A stretch of DNA of 24,793 bases from Cudoniella acicularis (taxonomy: Eukaryota; Ascomycota; Leotiomycetes; Helotiales; Helotiaceae). Where the stretch lies: positions 1 through 24,793 of the forward strand of contig JAAMPI010000831.1 in the NCBI GenBank assembly GCA_013054445.1, read 5' to 3'. The position numbers were made by a program, and so were the translations under genes. The stretch's first letter is position 1; each line of letters starts with the position of its first letter. The notes under the pieces were generated by a model. That model ran no database searches and had not been told where the DNA came from. It saw only the letters and a list, made by a program, of their open reading frames with translations. Below, one piece after another: positions 1 to 9,886 of the stretch.

Positions 1-15
1 GTTGGAAATAGCGCT

Positions 16-216
16 TCAGAGCCCTTGGGACTCACGTGATGCCGCGCTAGCGTTAGCGATCCAGGCATAAATAGCTTGCTCCCTATAGTTAGAATCAATT
101 AAGTCATCAACTCCAACCATATATTGCAACAAAGGCAAAATTAAAAGTGTCCCCGAAGCTTGCGTAGGGCCGTCCGCTTTTAATTTTAGCGAAGCGGCGT
201 TGGTCTCGTTGTACAT
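16..216 (-). CDS. Weak hypothetical ORF at left edge
   Basis: A 66-codon reverse ORF with an ATG start and a TGA stop. I do not recognise the protein. It has no signal peptide or obvious motif. It lies head-to-head with the cupin gene, only 28 bp from that gene's ATG, so its start would fall inside the cupin 5' leader. It may be a chance ORF, or an exon of a gene continuing beyond the left edge. Confidence 0.15.
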   Translation of the reverse strand: MYNETNAASLKLKADGPTQASGTLLILPLLQYMVGVDDLIDSNYREQAIYAWIANASAASRESQGL

Positions 217-244
217 ATCATATCATCTCATACATTCCATCAAA

Positions 245-937
245 ATGGCTGAATCCTCAAAACCCCCTCCTCCGACAGCCGCACCAGAAGATGCATGGAA
301 ACACACTGGCGTCCGCGTCATCCCCGCCGACTCCCTTGACACCAACACCGCCCAAACACCGGGTACCTCCCACTATACCACCTTTCCCTCCACCCCCCTC
401 CCTCCCACTCTAACACAAATAGGCATGTCCCGCGCAGCAGCCATAAACTTCGCACGCGTCGGCGCCCAGAAACTCTGGGCAGGCACCGTGACCATCTCGC
501 CTAACGCCAAGACCGGCGCCCATCATCACGGGCATTTAGAATCCGTGATCTATGTGTTGAAAGGCAAGGCGCGGATGAGATGGGGGGAGCGGTTGGAGTT
601 TGTGGCGGAGGCAGGGCCGGGAGATTTTATTTTTGTACCGCCTTATGTGCCGCATCAGGAGATTAATGCTGAGAGTGATCAGGCGTTGGAATGCGTGAGT
701 TGATTATTTGATTTCGGAGGGGAGATGAGTTGGGAAGGGGAAAGGGGTTAAATTTGGGCTAATGATTAATAGGTGTTGATGAGAAGTGATGGGGAGGCTA
801 TCGCTGTTAATTTGCCGGATTTGGATCCTATCGAGACGCCGGAAGGGGTGAGGTGGATTGATCCTACGCATGCGAATTTGCCAGAGCATCACCATCATCA
901 TGGAAATGACCACAGTCATGACCACAGTCATAACTAA
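245..937 (+). CDS. Cupin-domain (RmlC-like) protein, His-rich tail
   Basis: A single-domain cupin of 204 residues, encoded by 245-694 and 773-937. The intron at 695-772 starts GTGAGT, has a GCTAAT branch site and ends TAATAG. The ATG at 245 has a fungal Kozak context (TCAAAATGGC). Cupin motif 1 is at residues 91-108: G91, H93, H95/H97 and E99 fit the metal-binding G-x5-HxH-x-E pattern. Motif 2 is at residues 126-141 (GDFIFVPPYVPHQEIN), with H137 as the likely third histidine ligand. The C-terminus is rich in histidine (HHHHH, then two DHSH units), which suggests extra metal binding. There is no signal peptide, so it is probably cytosolic. The substrate cannot be inferred: cupins include isomerases, dioxygenases and storage or regulatory folds. 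Confidence 0.85.
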
Positions 938-1256
938 AATAAAGAAGTTGGAATTGAGAAAAGTTTGAGAAGATTCCCCCACCTGTCAGAAGCTCAATGA
1001 CCTTTTCCCAGTGGAAGTTTACTCATTATGCGCAGTTACCAAAGACATCCGAGGGCACTTTCTTGTATTCCTTGGAGTTAGACAATCTTTAGTTAATCTA
1101 TTTTATGAAACTTTGCGTCCCTAATCAATCCCAGTTTTCTAGTCTCAGCTGGATGTTGGCTTTATCTCTATGTTTCTTTCCTATATGGGGTATTTAAATT
1201 CTCAACCCGAATGCAAGCATTTCTACTAACTCATACATCCGTTGGCATCGTACAAG
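938..1256. other. Intergenic, cupin 3' side to PGM-like gene 5' side
   Basis: About 320 bp without a supportable gene. It should hold the cupin 3' UTR and the promoter of the next forward gene. No repeat or RNA gene is seen. Confidence 0.5.
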
Positions 1257-1846
1257 ATGGAAATGCAAGAGGTGTCTTCTTCACAGTCAGTTGCAGACTC
1301 AATGGTGCCGGACCTCGAATTCAAATTGGTGGACCCAATGGTACACCTCATTCTTCACGTCGAGGTACGCCAGGTAGCAATCCCCACTCGATCTTTTGAT
1401 TCTCCTTCCAAACAGATGAGTAGGCTGAGCACGAACTCGACTTATTCCCGCCGGTTCTCAACCACAAACCCTACACCGCGCAGAAGGCACCCAGTCTCAC
1501 CGAAGCTGGCTGTCAAAAGTGCGAGACTCTCAGAGAAAAGTTCAAATCACACGTTCCACACATCACGTATATCATCTCCTCACCGCTGTCACGGACTCTC
1601 AACACAGCATTTCTCGCACTGAAAGACATTCCACCTCAGATAGACATACTCGCAACGCCGGAGATTCAAACTCTGGGTCATGGTCCAAATGGGACAGGAC
1701 TTGATGTTGCAAACTTACGAATCAAACAAGGCGATGGGAAGGTGGTCGACGAACGTGGCCGGGAATCCCATGTAAGAAACTTTCCAAAAGACTTTGAGCA
1801 CGAAGTAGACTTAGGGTTCATGAAGGAAGATTGGAATGATGAATAG
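1257..1846 (+). CDS. Phosphoglycerate-mutase-superfamily protein, copy 1 (truncated, degenerate active site)
   Basis: Two exons, 1257-1364 and 1424-1846, give about 176 residues. The 59-bp intron (GTACGC...GAGTAG) lies directly after the catalytic-motif codons, exactly as in copy 2 at 2314. Exon 2 carries the superfamily signature ITYIISSPLSRTLNTAF followed by PEIQTLG, matching ITHVLTSPLSRGLETAL and PELQSIS in copy 2, and both end near DWND. The expected RHG/RHA phosphate-binding motif reads LHVE here (copy 2 has RHAE), so the arginine is lost while the histidine remains. The second catalytic histidine (usual VxHGG block) is absent, because a TAG follows DWNDE. Family members are usually 220-300 residues. 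It is probably inactive or a decaying paralogue. The start is the first ATG in frame; a longer ORF would need a TTG start. Confidence 0.5.
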
Positions 1847-2313
1847 CAGAAGGAGATCCAGAACCTCGTTTGAAGCAGGTGCCAGTCGGAGAAACTATTG
1901 AGTGACAGCCTCAAAGTAAGAGAGAGCCTGCAGTTCTGAACGCTGAACCGACACCATACCCGAAGCCGGAAGAGGGAGAAAAGAAGCTTGGCTTCCTAGA
2001 CAACCAAAATATTGAGGTGCCTAATAACAGTGTTATGAGGAAGACGATTGGTGCCATGATCAGTAGCTGCATCTGGAGAACGAGGTCGCTGGGTCAGCCT
2101 TACAAAATCGACCTTGAGGGCGGCATACTCAAGTGGTCCCCAAAGAGAAGTAAAAGTGGCTAGATCAAGTCTTGATTTCCTCATCTGACCTTCATGATCC
2201 TGCCACTGGCAACTCCTCCCCTTTGTTAGGCCATCCAAACAGCTTGGACATACAAGCACTCTGGTACCTTGCATTTCGGTGGTGGCATATCTTGCATCTC
2301 TCTGTGTAGCACG
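1847..2313. other. Region between the two PGM-like copies; possible coding relics
   Basis: No complete gene is supported. A forward open stretch at about 1906-2163 reads AEPTPYPKPEEGEKKLGFLD and looks protein-like, but it has no start and is out of frame with copy 1. The reverse strand at 1996-2349 holds an open frame with CPSCL and SLWGPLEYAAL. It lacks a proper ATG at its 5' end and I do not recognise it. Either may be a fragment of a lost gene. Confidence 0.3.
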
Positions 2314-3021
2314 ATGACTCGCCATACCAATCCATCTCATGGGACTCAATTCTCAGGGCCCATAATCCACTTCGTCCGACATGCCGAGGTAGGTTCAGAA
2401 GTTCCTACATGATCTCCTTCTCTATTCCTGTATTCACACTGACTAATACATCAATTGCAATAGAGAGAGCACAAACCCAATGACGGTTCTCCCAACGCCT
2501 ACGATCACATCTCCGGCCCTATACTCACTCACAACGGTCGCAAGCATTGCATTCGACGCAACGACTTCCTCAGCCCCCAGGCGAAATATATCACACATGT
2601 CCTGACTTCACCATTGTCAAGAGGACTCGAGACGGCGCTCCTGACAATGAAAGTCGTGACAAATAGGGGTATCAAAGTCTGGGCTATCCCTGAACTTCAA
2701 AGTATAAGTCCATTCCCAGCCGGCATTGGAATAGACTTGAAATACTTGAGGAGCAGATACGAAGTCAGCGATGAGGGAGAAGAAGTTGCTGCTCGGAGAA
2801 AACACAAATCGAAGAAAGGCACAAAAGTGAAAGTGGCAAATATCGATGATTTCAAGGGAAAGCTGGACGTAGGGTACATGTCAGGGGATTGGAACGACGT
2901 GCAAAGGAACGTATCCACATTCGCAATTACGATGCAAAACCCTGAGGTGTGTAATTTGGCGTCAATAAGATATAGTTCTACTAATAATACATAGATCAGA
3001 GAAGTCTTAAGCAATCATTAG
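2314..3021 (+). CDS. Phosphoglycerate-mutase-superfamily protein, copy 2 (C-terminally short)
   Basis: Exons are 2314-2388, 2464-2946 and probably 2995-3021. Intron 1 (75 bp) starts GTAGGT, has a GACTAATA branch site and ends AATAG. Intron 2 (48 bp) starts GTGTGT, has a CTAATAATAC branch region and ends CATAG. If intron 2 is retained, translation ends at 2994 instead. Residues 17-25 are PIIHFVRHAE-like, the intact histidine-phosphatase catalytic motif (R and H present). Further on come VLTSPLSRGLETAL, PELQSIS and DVGYMSGDWND. The usual C-terminal block with the second catalytic histidine is missing: the predicted last exon adds only eight residues before a stop. It resembles copy 1 throughout, which points to an old tandem duplication. 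Phosphatase activity is doubtful; the family call is firm, the gene end is not. Confidence 0.55.
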
Positions 3022-3392
3022 ACGGCCATACAACCCTTGGACAAAGCTCTGGGTAGGCTGAACTTGCGATTTGCAGGGTCAGAAGGATTCGTGAGGGGAG
3101 ACTTCGGCGGAAAATAGCACAATGCATTGAACTTGCAGCTCTTGTCTGGGTCGGGGTAAAAATATTTATGGCGTGCAGGCATTCTACAGATGGTTGATAT
3201 CAAATGGAGAGTACGTGACGGGTTCCTTGAACCTCAATAGGGTTCTCTTATAAAGGAAGTATAAAGCTTCACTTCTTCGAGTAGAGTCAAAGACTTCGGC
3301 CAAAGTCGCTTGATGGTGCAGGTGCAGTCTGTAATGGCTTTGCTGTTTTGAGCCTCCTCATTTTACATACATCCTTCGAGGCCTCGTATCCT
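3022..3392. other. Intergenic / relic sequence
   Basis: About 370 bp. The frame of copy 2 stays open for another 31 codons after its stop (to 3117) but shows no phosphatase motif. Nothing else is recognised. The 3' side of the reverse membrane-protein gene lies here. Confidence 0.35.
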
Positions 3393-5227
3393 CTAATCCA
3401 TCCGATATTTCCTCAAACTCATGCCCAACAAAACCACAAACGCGGCACCCCCTACGATCAGAGTAAAAACAATCCCGATAGGACTGAATCCGGCATTAAC
3501 ATACAACCCGGCGTACCCATCATTATTTCTGGGAGGATATTCCAAGACCTGCACGCTAGCCATAAAGAACGCCTGGGACGCCATCCAATGAGTCACTACC
3601 CCGAAGGCCGAGATAAGAATAGTGTAGTGGAGAGGAAGACGGTGGGCGGGCTTTGCTAGCTCCTCAACTGTGGGTGATGGGCGGTTATATGTGGTATAGG
3701 AAACCATGGTTGTGAGGAGGGATGTGTAGAGGAAGAAAAGGATCGAGAGTACGACTTGGGGAAGGTTCGTTAGGATGGAAAGGCGCGGGACTGGCGAAGT
3801 GCCGGTTGAATGGAGTGGGGGACTTAGCAAAGACGTTGTGGAGATTGTGCCAAAGCCATTATTCCACCTTGAGAAAGCTTAGTGTTTGTTTTGGCAAAGG
3901 GCAATAAGAAAGAGTGTGAATCTGGGTGGAAATGATGTGGACTTACAATGAGTTGAAGTCAATGCCTCTACTATTTTCCTTAAAGTTGACTAGCGCTTTC
4001 CATAGACAAGCTCCCGCACTCCCGCAGGCTAATATAGAGAGATACACAGTAAGAATCCATAAGAGTTTTGAGGGAGCTTGGATCCACCATCTTGGTCTGT
4101 TCCCCAGCCTCCTGAGTCTCCTTAGCATATCTTCAACCGTGAGTAATCTCCCTTTCTCGCGCATTTCTCGCAACCATAATACTAAAACAAACACTTTAAT
4201 TGCATTGAAGACGGTCACCGTCATCAAGAAAAACCAGTTCAGGTTGACCCAACACTGGCTCGTGATCGGTTCACTCAAGCAATAATCGACCGGATAGTAC
4301 CCCTCTCCTACGCCAAGGCGTGATAAGTTTGCAGCACTATCACTACCGTCGTAAATATTGACGTTCGCTCCTCCCACACCAGAAAGTGTCCAGTTAGCAG
4401 CACCGTTTTCCAAGCTAGAGATCGAGCAATTCCCCGGTGGGAAATAAAACGCAGTGTTGTTTGTAAACGCATAAGCGTCATCTACCGTGAGAGGACACAT
4501 CCAGCCAAATCCTTTATTCTGTGTTGCCCATTCAATTAAAAATGCTTCATAAAGAGCATCTGGTCTACTACTATTCGTAGTCACCACGAGCACGTTTCTG
4601 CGATCAGTAACAATATCGGGTCCGTAGGCTTTGATACATTCCAAGTTACTCAGCTTATCCCAGTGTGACCCATTGGCGCGCATATTCGCATACACAGAGG
4701 CGAATTCTGGGTCGGTGATACTGGAATTAGGTGTAGCTGCTCCAGACTGTAGAAAGTCCTCTCCCACAACCGCCCAGTAGAATGGTGTTGCGCCCACTGT
4801 TTCGAACACGGCCGAATTGTAGAAGAGATGGAACGGGAGCGAACAAAATCCGAAAAATAGGATATCCCCGACGTTTTGAGAGAAAGTTGCTGTGAACTTT
4901 CCGGACTAGTTGCACTACTTGCATGCCAGTGGTGCTTCCCACGATAAGTATGGTGGAGAGAACGTTAACCAGCAAGTGGATCCAGAAGCTGAATTTGCGA
5001 CTCTGAGTGCAAGTGCCATGGAAGATAGTGATCGGGGTAGAAAGATGGCCCCGTTTCCCGAAAATCGCCAATATGATGATATTGAATAGGAGTATCAGGA
5101 ACGAAGAGACCGAGAAGATGACCAATTTAGTTTGTGCTTTCACAAACTCTTTCTTCACAGCCGCGGCACTGTCCAGGTCCCCCTCTACGACGTTGACCCC
5201 ATCCCCGAATGCGGTCTTATCTTTCAT
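3393..5227 (-). pseudogene. DUF6536-type fungal multi-span membrane protein, degraded
   Basis: Reverse-strand gene with its ATG at 5227 and stop at 3393-3395. A 79-bp intron at 3868-3946 (GTAAGT donor, acceptor CAAG) joins the last two coding parts. Matches to the fungal DUF6536 family, recalled rather than searched, occur in order. They are a first membrane helix (LILLFNIIILAIF), HLLVNVLSTILIVG...MQ, then LPFHLFYNSAVFETVG, a long extracytosolic loop with N-glycosylation sites, a second helix pair, NLPQVVLSILFF and THWMASQAFF. The block usually between MQ and the FYNSAVF motif is about 30 residues shorter and the reading frame changes somewhere in 4861-4921. No intron of credible length fits there. 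The C-terminal conserved serine/cysteine-rich tail is also absent. It is most likely a pseudogene with an internal deletion plus frameshift. A sequencing error could explain the frame change but not the missing blocks. Confidence 0.6.
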
Positions 5228-5872
5228 TGCTTCTTGTAAACAGGAACTGATGATAGTGTAGATCCCGGACAATCTTGTTGGATTCTTTGATCTCCGCTGC
5301 AATGAAAGGAAATTTTTGTAGAGAACTAGGAACAGTAAACAAAAATGGCAATGACTAAACTGACGAGGCTGCGACGAAGTTGGAGGATGGGGACTTGCTC
5401 TGTTTAAAGACACAAAGCTAGGCAGTCGACTTAACACTAACAATGAGTCTCATTCCTCCGCTAAGGCAGCAAGTGTTCCACATTGGTTCAACACACGAAA
5501 TAGCGTTATCACCAGGAGTCCTATCTTTTGTGTATCTTTTGTGTAACAATTGCTCCATTGTCTCACTTGCTGTACGGGCTCAATCTAGTCTTAGACACCG
5601 TATGACATTTGATTGGTATAATCATAGCCCCGCCTCCACAGAACCTCTCATAGGGCGAGATTGGTACGGGCTACCTGCGCATGTGCATCTTACCAGCTTC
5701 GTGGCTCGACTCCTCCAGAGTGTATGCGTCGCTTTTGTCTCACATCGGTAACATAAACTGAAAACCTCTGCCGTTCGGCTCGCTTAGACCTGAATAGCCC
5801 CCCACCTTTTCACAGGCTGGCTGAACTTTAGCTTTGCGCTACTAAACAAGGAGGCTGATTTGTTCGTGTTAG
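5228..5872. other. Gene-free stretch
   Basis: About 645 bp upstream of the reverse membrane-protein gene. The reverse frame is open to 5443 but without an upstream ATG. A forward ORF at 5443-5751 has no recognisable content. I see no RNA gene or repeat. Confidence 0.4.
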
Positions 5873-6169
5873 ACTGAAGCACATGATGGTGGTTCTGCTT
5901 ACATCTCTGAACGATCTGTTGCGAAATGCGTTGCGAAATGCGCTGCGATACTCAGCTCTCTTCTTTCTGCAATACTTCTCTTCGGCTCTATCACCTCGCT
6001 ATACTTTGTCAAGAACCCTTCTGCTCTTCTTGGGATGCTTGGAGGTTGGCCTGTGCTGTTTGCGACTTGCGTTGACTAGCTTACAAACGCAAGAAGAGAT
6101 CAAATATTTGCTGTTCTAGTAGTGTTTGTCAGCGGGGCTTTGGGCGGTGCCTCGAATTTAGTTATGTAG
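5873..6169 (+). pseudogene. Relic of DUF6594-type membrane tail
   Basis: In forward frame 2 the translation reads AILSSLLSAILLFGSITSLY, FVKNPSALLGMLGGW, then LTNARRDQIFAVLVVFVSG. This resembles the C-terminal two-helix module of fungal DUF6594 proteins (typically LTNARR, then an alanine-rich helix ending VLVVFVSG); the match is from memory. A TAG at 6077 interrupts the frame, and the few residues normally between IFA and VLVVFVSG appear deleted. The N-terminal domain is not found upstream, where a TAG at 5870 closes the frame. A perfect 12-bp tandem duplication (GTTGCGAAATGC at 5918-5941) lies just before the first helix. A 79-codon ORF in another frame (5883-6119) overlaps and is probably a shadow. 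Confidence 0.45.
5918..5941 (+). repeat. Perfect 12-bp tandem duplication
   Basis: GTTGCGAAATGC occurs twice in direct succession, followed by a partial third copy (GCTGCGA). It lies in the DUF6594-type relic and would add four residues. Confidence 0.8.
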
Positions 6170-7703
6170 GATAGTTGGACTTGTACCCAGTCATAGCACC
6201 TACAACCAAAACCCTCAACTACGAGATTCCAGTGTTTGCAAGTGACAAAGAACCGGAGACTTGTGTCTATTCTGCAGTATTAGGATTTATTTTTCTGTCT
6301 CGAAGAGCAAGCACCTTCTCGAGACTTCGTTGCGAAGCAACGTAGAAAAGTTCCGAGCACTCAGCTTCTTCAGGTCCAAACTTCCTCTCCCACCTTCCCG
6401 GCCAGCGTAAACGATGCAAACAAAGTCCACCGCTACAAAGATAACGAGCTAAAAGGCTATCGAAGCGCTCGGAACTCCGACTTTCCATATATATATATCC
6501 AATCATTCACCTACCCCTCCCAAAGTACATCACCAACTAATAGCAGAGCCCAACATACATCAAATGCAACCCGATTTCCCCTCCCCTCCAAACCCGAATC
6601 CCGCCGCGGCGTCCTCTTCTGAAACAATACCTCAGATTTAATCGTGCGCCTCTAGATGCAGAAGCGAGGGTATCGACATCGAGACAGGCGCCAAATACTT
6701 CGTCTAGAGGTTCTGGAGCTCGTGGTATGAGAAATCGGAATGGGATAATCAACAAGATATGATGACAAAAAATGTTACTCAATTGATATTAAAACTCCAC
6801 TGGAGAATCACAAACCCAGAACCGGCCTCAGAAATAGGCAGGCACGCAAAGAGTGTTTTTCATGCAAAGAGGGCGAACATCTCAAGACTTGAATCCTTCA
6901 CCCAAAAACACAGTTTCTTCTTGGGGCGGGTACATCACTTACGAGCTTTTGCCGTTAAATTTCATTTTGCTCCTTCTTGCGACCATTTCCTCAATCACGT
7001 CATCCTCTCTCTCGCCAACTTTGAGTTCTCCATCTGCGTCGTCCCTGGCTCCGACGGAAACACAAGCATCACTGTCGACATCACCAAAGCCTTCCCATGT
7101 CTCAACTTGGCTAACTTGTTCCCACTTATGTGGATGGCCTCCTCGGCTGATGGACTTGTAGTGGTTTGATGAGTACATAGATTGCACCAGAGATAATTTC
7201 GAGAGAATGGATACATAGGAGTTTCCCCCCACAAATCAATAGAGATGTCTCATTTAGCTCCAGTAGTCTCCAGGAGCGCTAATATTGGTGACAAGAACTT
7301 CCCATTGCCCTGGTGAACGTACTTCAATAACCAGACATGGGTTCGAGAGCCATTCCCAGGAACTACCGGCCCATGCTAGATGAATTTGGCTCAGGAGATG
7401 TGGATATAATTCAAGTTTCGGTGTATGAACCATTGTATAGGTGCAAGTGTTGCCGATTTGGGATAGCGCTCAAGTTCGCATACTATCTGATGGATTGGTT
7501 GCGGGCAGGTGGGATCAACAATGCCGTGTGATGGGTATGAAGGAATACATTCTGCGTTGGGTGGGAGAGAGGAGAATAATGGCAGTGAAGATTGTTGGAG
7601 GTAAGGGTATATGACCGTAGTACGCGGTATATAGTATATAGAAGATATATCTATATAGTCGTCGGTAGGCGGCTAAGGTGTGGATAGCGGAAGAAGAGTC
7701 GAC
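6170..7703. other. Long stretch without a recognised gene
   Basis: About 1.5 kb of scattered short ORFs on both strands. The reverse frame at about 6939-7232 has an acidic stretch (GDVDSDACVSVGARDDAD) and could end at a GTAAGT donor near 6936-6941, but I cannot build a gene from it. The forward ORF 7337-7531 (64 codons) is unrecognised. A 10-bp inverted pair, AGTTCCGAGC at 6349-6358 and GCTCGGAACT at 6467-6476, is present. Confidence 0.35.
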
Positions 7704-7942
7704 TGTTAGGTCGAGAGTGATTCAAGTATATAGAATAATAATATGAATTTGACTTAAAGACTTATCTATCTANAAAGGAATGAGCGGACTATATATACTA
7801 CAAGTGTAGTTACTAGAAGCTTCTATAACTTAGAAATCAACGCTTATAAATCAAAGCTTATAAATCAAAGAACGACCTAGAAGATTCTAGTAAGGTTTAA
7901 ACCTTAAGCTTAGAATAGTGCTTATTACCTAATAATACAACA
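7704..7942. mobile_element. Candidate solo LTR (A+T-rich, decayed)
   Basis: A 239-bp A+T-rich block begins TGTTAGG and ends ACAACA, so it has the TG...CA ends and short inverted termini (TGTT/AACA) of an LTR. It contains a 14-bp tandem repeat (GCTTATAAATCAAA at 7842-7869) and one ambiguous base (N at 7773). The flanking pentamers (TCGAC and AATTC) do not match, so no target duplication supports it. There is no adjacent coding remnant. Confidence 0.25.
7842..7869 (+). repeat. 14-bp direct tandem repeat
   Basis: GCTTATAAATCAAA occurs twice back to back inside the A+T-rich block. Confidence 0.75.
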
Positions 7943-9239
7943 AATTCCTCAGTAGCAGATGCTGACGTGACATTCCTGCATAGTTTCTCCCCAAATAGCT
8001 CCATATCCGTGCGAATATTCTTTCCCCCAAGCCTAGCAACCACGATTATTGGAGTATCTGTGCTGGAAAAAGTCGAGCGATTATCGAGAGCGTAAAGGGT
8101 TGAAGTTTTGGTATTTTGTTGATCTACCAGCCATTCGGCGTATTAATTTTATGTGCGAATGTAATTGCTTACCTTGCAAAGGCATTGTATCATTGTAAAA
8201 GGGTTGAGTCGTTGGCTCACAATTCACTGTATGAATTTGTGAAGTTCGAGGTCTTTTCGTCAAGGGGAGAAGCTCTGATAGGGATTATTTTCAATTGCAG
8301 ACCGCGAGTAGGAAAAATAGGTCAATCAGAAGGGGAGTGGCTTATGTAAGGCTTGAGTACTCCCAGGTCGGTGCTTGAAGCAAAAGCTTACCAAAATCAG
8401 CAGCAACACGATCACGATCTTTACAGCTCATGCCACTTCAGAAACACTGCGACCGATACCTTGATTCTGCTTACCACCACTGGTCGAGAGTCGAAACATA
8501 AGGGATGACCCAAACGCTTTTCGGATCAGCCTTCCAAGAAAGACACCTGCAACCCGGCCTATCCACCCACCCCATCTTACTTGCTATATCGACATAGCAC
8601 CTGATTCTTCTCGCAGCATAATCGCTAAGATCGGCCCCCGGAGCTGAATGCCGAACTCGCTGGATTGAGAAGCAGCTCCCGATATATCGAAAAGACATGC
8701 CATTCCCTCGAATTAAAAATTCGATTGCTATCTCATTTACACAAGAAGAAGCAGTTAGAACTAAGTAGAGCGAGTAGTAATCTTTGAAGGAGATGCTTAT
8801 GTACGAATCGTCCTGGAGAGCTTGTTGGAGGATTTCTGGACATTGCAGTAACTAGCATAAATTTACAGCTGCTGATTGATGTTTGTAGTGCCTAAACACC
8901 AACGCATACCACATTTACTTAGAAACAATCAGACTTCCTTCCCGTCAAAGAGGTATCGAATTGAATAGCCGGGAGAATGTTCGCTGGATAAAGAATAGCT
9001 GTAGGGAAAGCGCAATCTATGGAAGGACAACATACTGAAAGGAAGACCACTGGTAGGGTGTGTACATAAATGAAAGACCAATTGCTTTATTCCCAGGTAC
9101 ATACTGTATTCTGTGCTCTGTAAGCTAGCTTAGCCTGAAAATCAAACATTCTTGTTCCCATGATCAGCGCTGCGGGCTGCTGCAGTCATTAGTTTCCCCT
9201 AAACCAACATGCCTATCCATGGCAGCTTCGCGCCTGGCC
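7943..9239. other. Gene-free stretch
   Basis: About 1.3 kb. Short ORFs (for example reverse 8471-8698 and forward 8116-8349) show no recognisable domain, codon-rich run or splice-supported extension. No RNA gene is seen. Confidence 0.4.
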
Positions 9240-9830
9240 GGTGTCATACTAACCATAGGATTAAGGCGTCTTTATTAAATTTCCTTTAAACCAGTATTTC
9301 TATATATAGCAACCTAGCGCCTATCTAACGTTATACTAATCGAAGGATTAAGAGAACAGCGAATCCTATAGACTCATATAACAATCCTAAAGTAGGGTGA
9401 ACTAAAAGGATAGAAAGCGTAGGATTATACTTCTAGACTAAGGATCCTTATAAATTATATACTAGCTTCTATATATTATCGGTATATCATTTGGTATCTA
9501 AAACCCTTACGAATTATAATTGGTTTAAACCTTATTCAGATTAATTTATTAAATATAATAGATCTTACCAGCTTTTTCTTAGTCGTACTCTTATTTTCTA
9601 AGACCCTTCTTACCTATTTAAGATATTTTATTATTTTAAAGCATTTTTACTATAAATTTAACAAATATATTTATATAGTATATAAAATAAACTAAATATA
9701 TAAAGGTGAACTATAAAGTAGCAAAACCTTAAACATGAATTCACCTTTCATAGAAAGTATTTAAAGTAACCTCAGTTTAGAGATATAAGTGAGTTTATAA
9801 ATACTTTATATCTTAAGAGGATATCAACCA
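9240..9830. other. A+T-rich block, probably RIP-decayed repeat
   Basis: About 590 bp of strongly A+T-rich sequence, dense in TA steps and with no ORF of note. Two similar segments at its left edge (TCATACTAACCATAGGATTAA near 9245 and TTATACTAATCGAAGGATTAA near 9329) suggest a decayed direct repeat. AAAGGTGAA near 9703 pairs with TTCACCTTT near 9740. The composition contrasts sharply with the island that follows. It is consistent with a repeat decayed by C-to-T mutation, but the element type is not identifiable. Confidence 0.4.
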
Positions 9831-9886
9831 CATGGCTGCCAAAATAGGGTTTGCGGTTCGGCAAAGCTATACTGTCTTACAGCTAC

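Noticed and set aside
1996..2349. Reverse 117-codon ORF with CPSCL and WGPLEYAAL
   Set aside because: It begins with TTG rather than ATG, overlaps the start of PGM-like copy 2 and has no recognised domain. Kept only as a possible relic in the region note.
6759..7234. Overlapping forward and reverse ORFs near 7 kb
   Set aside because: No domain, no consistent splice structure and no clear start; not enough to call a gene.
7337..7531. Possible tRNA-like GGTTCGA sequence near the start of a 64-codon ORF
   Set aside because: No matching acceptor, D or anticodon arms can be drawn around it.
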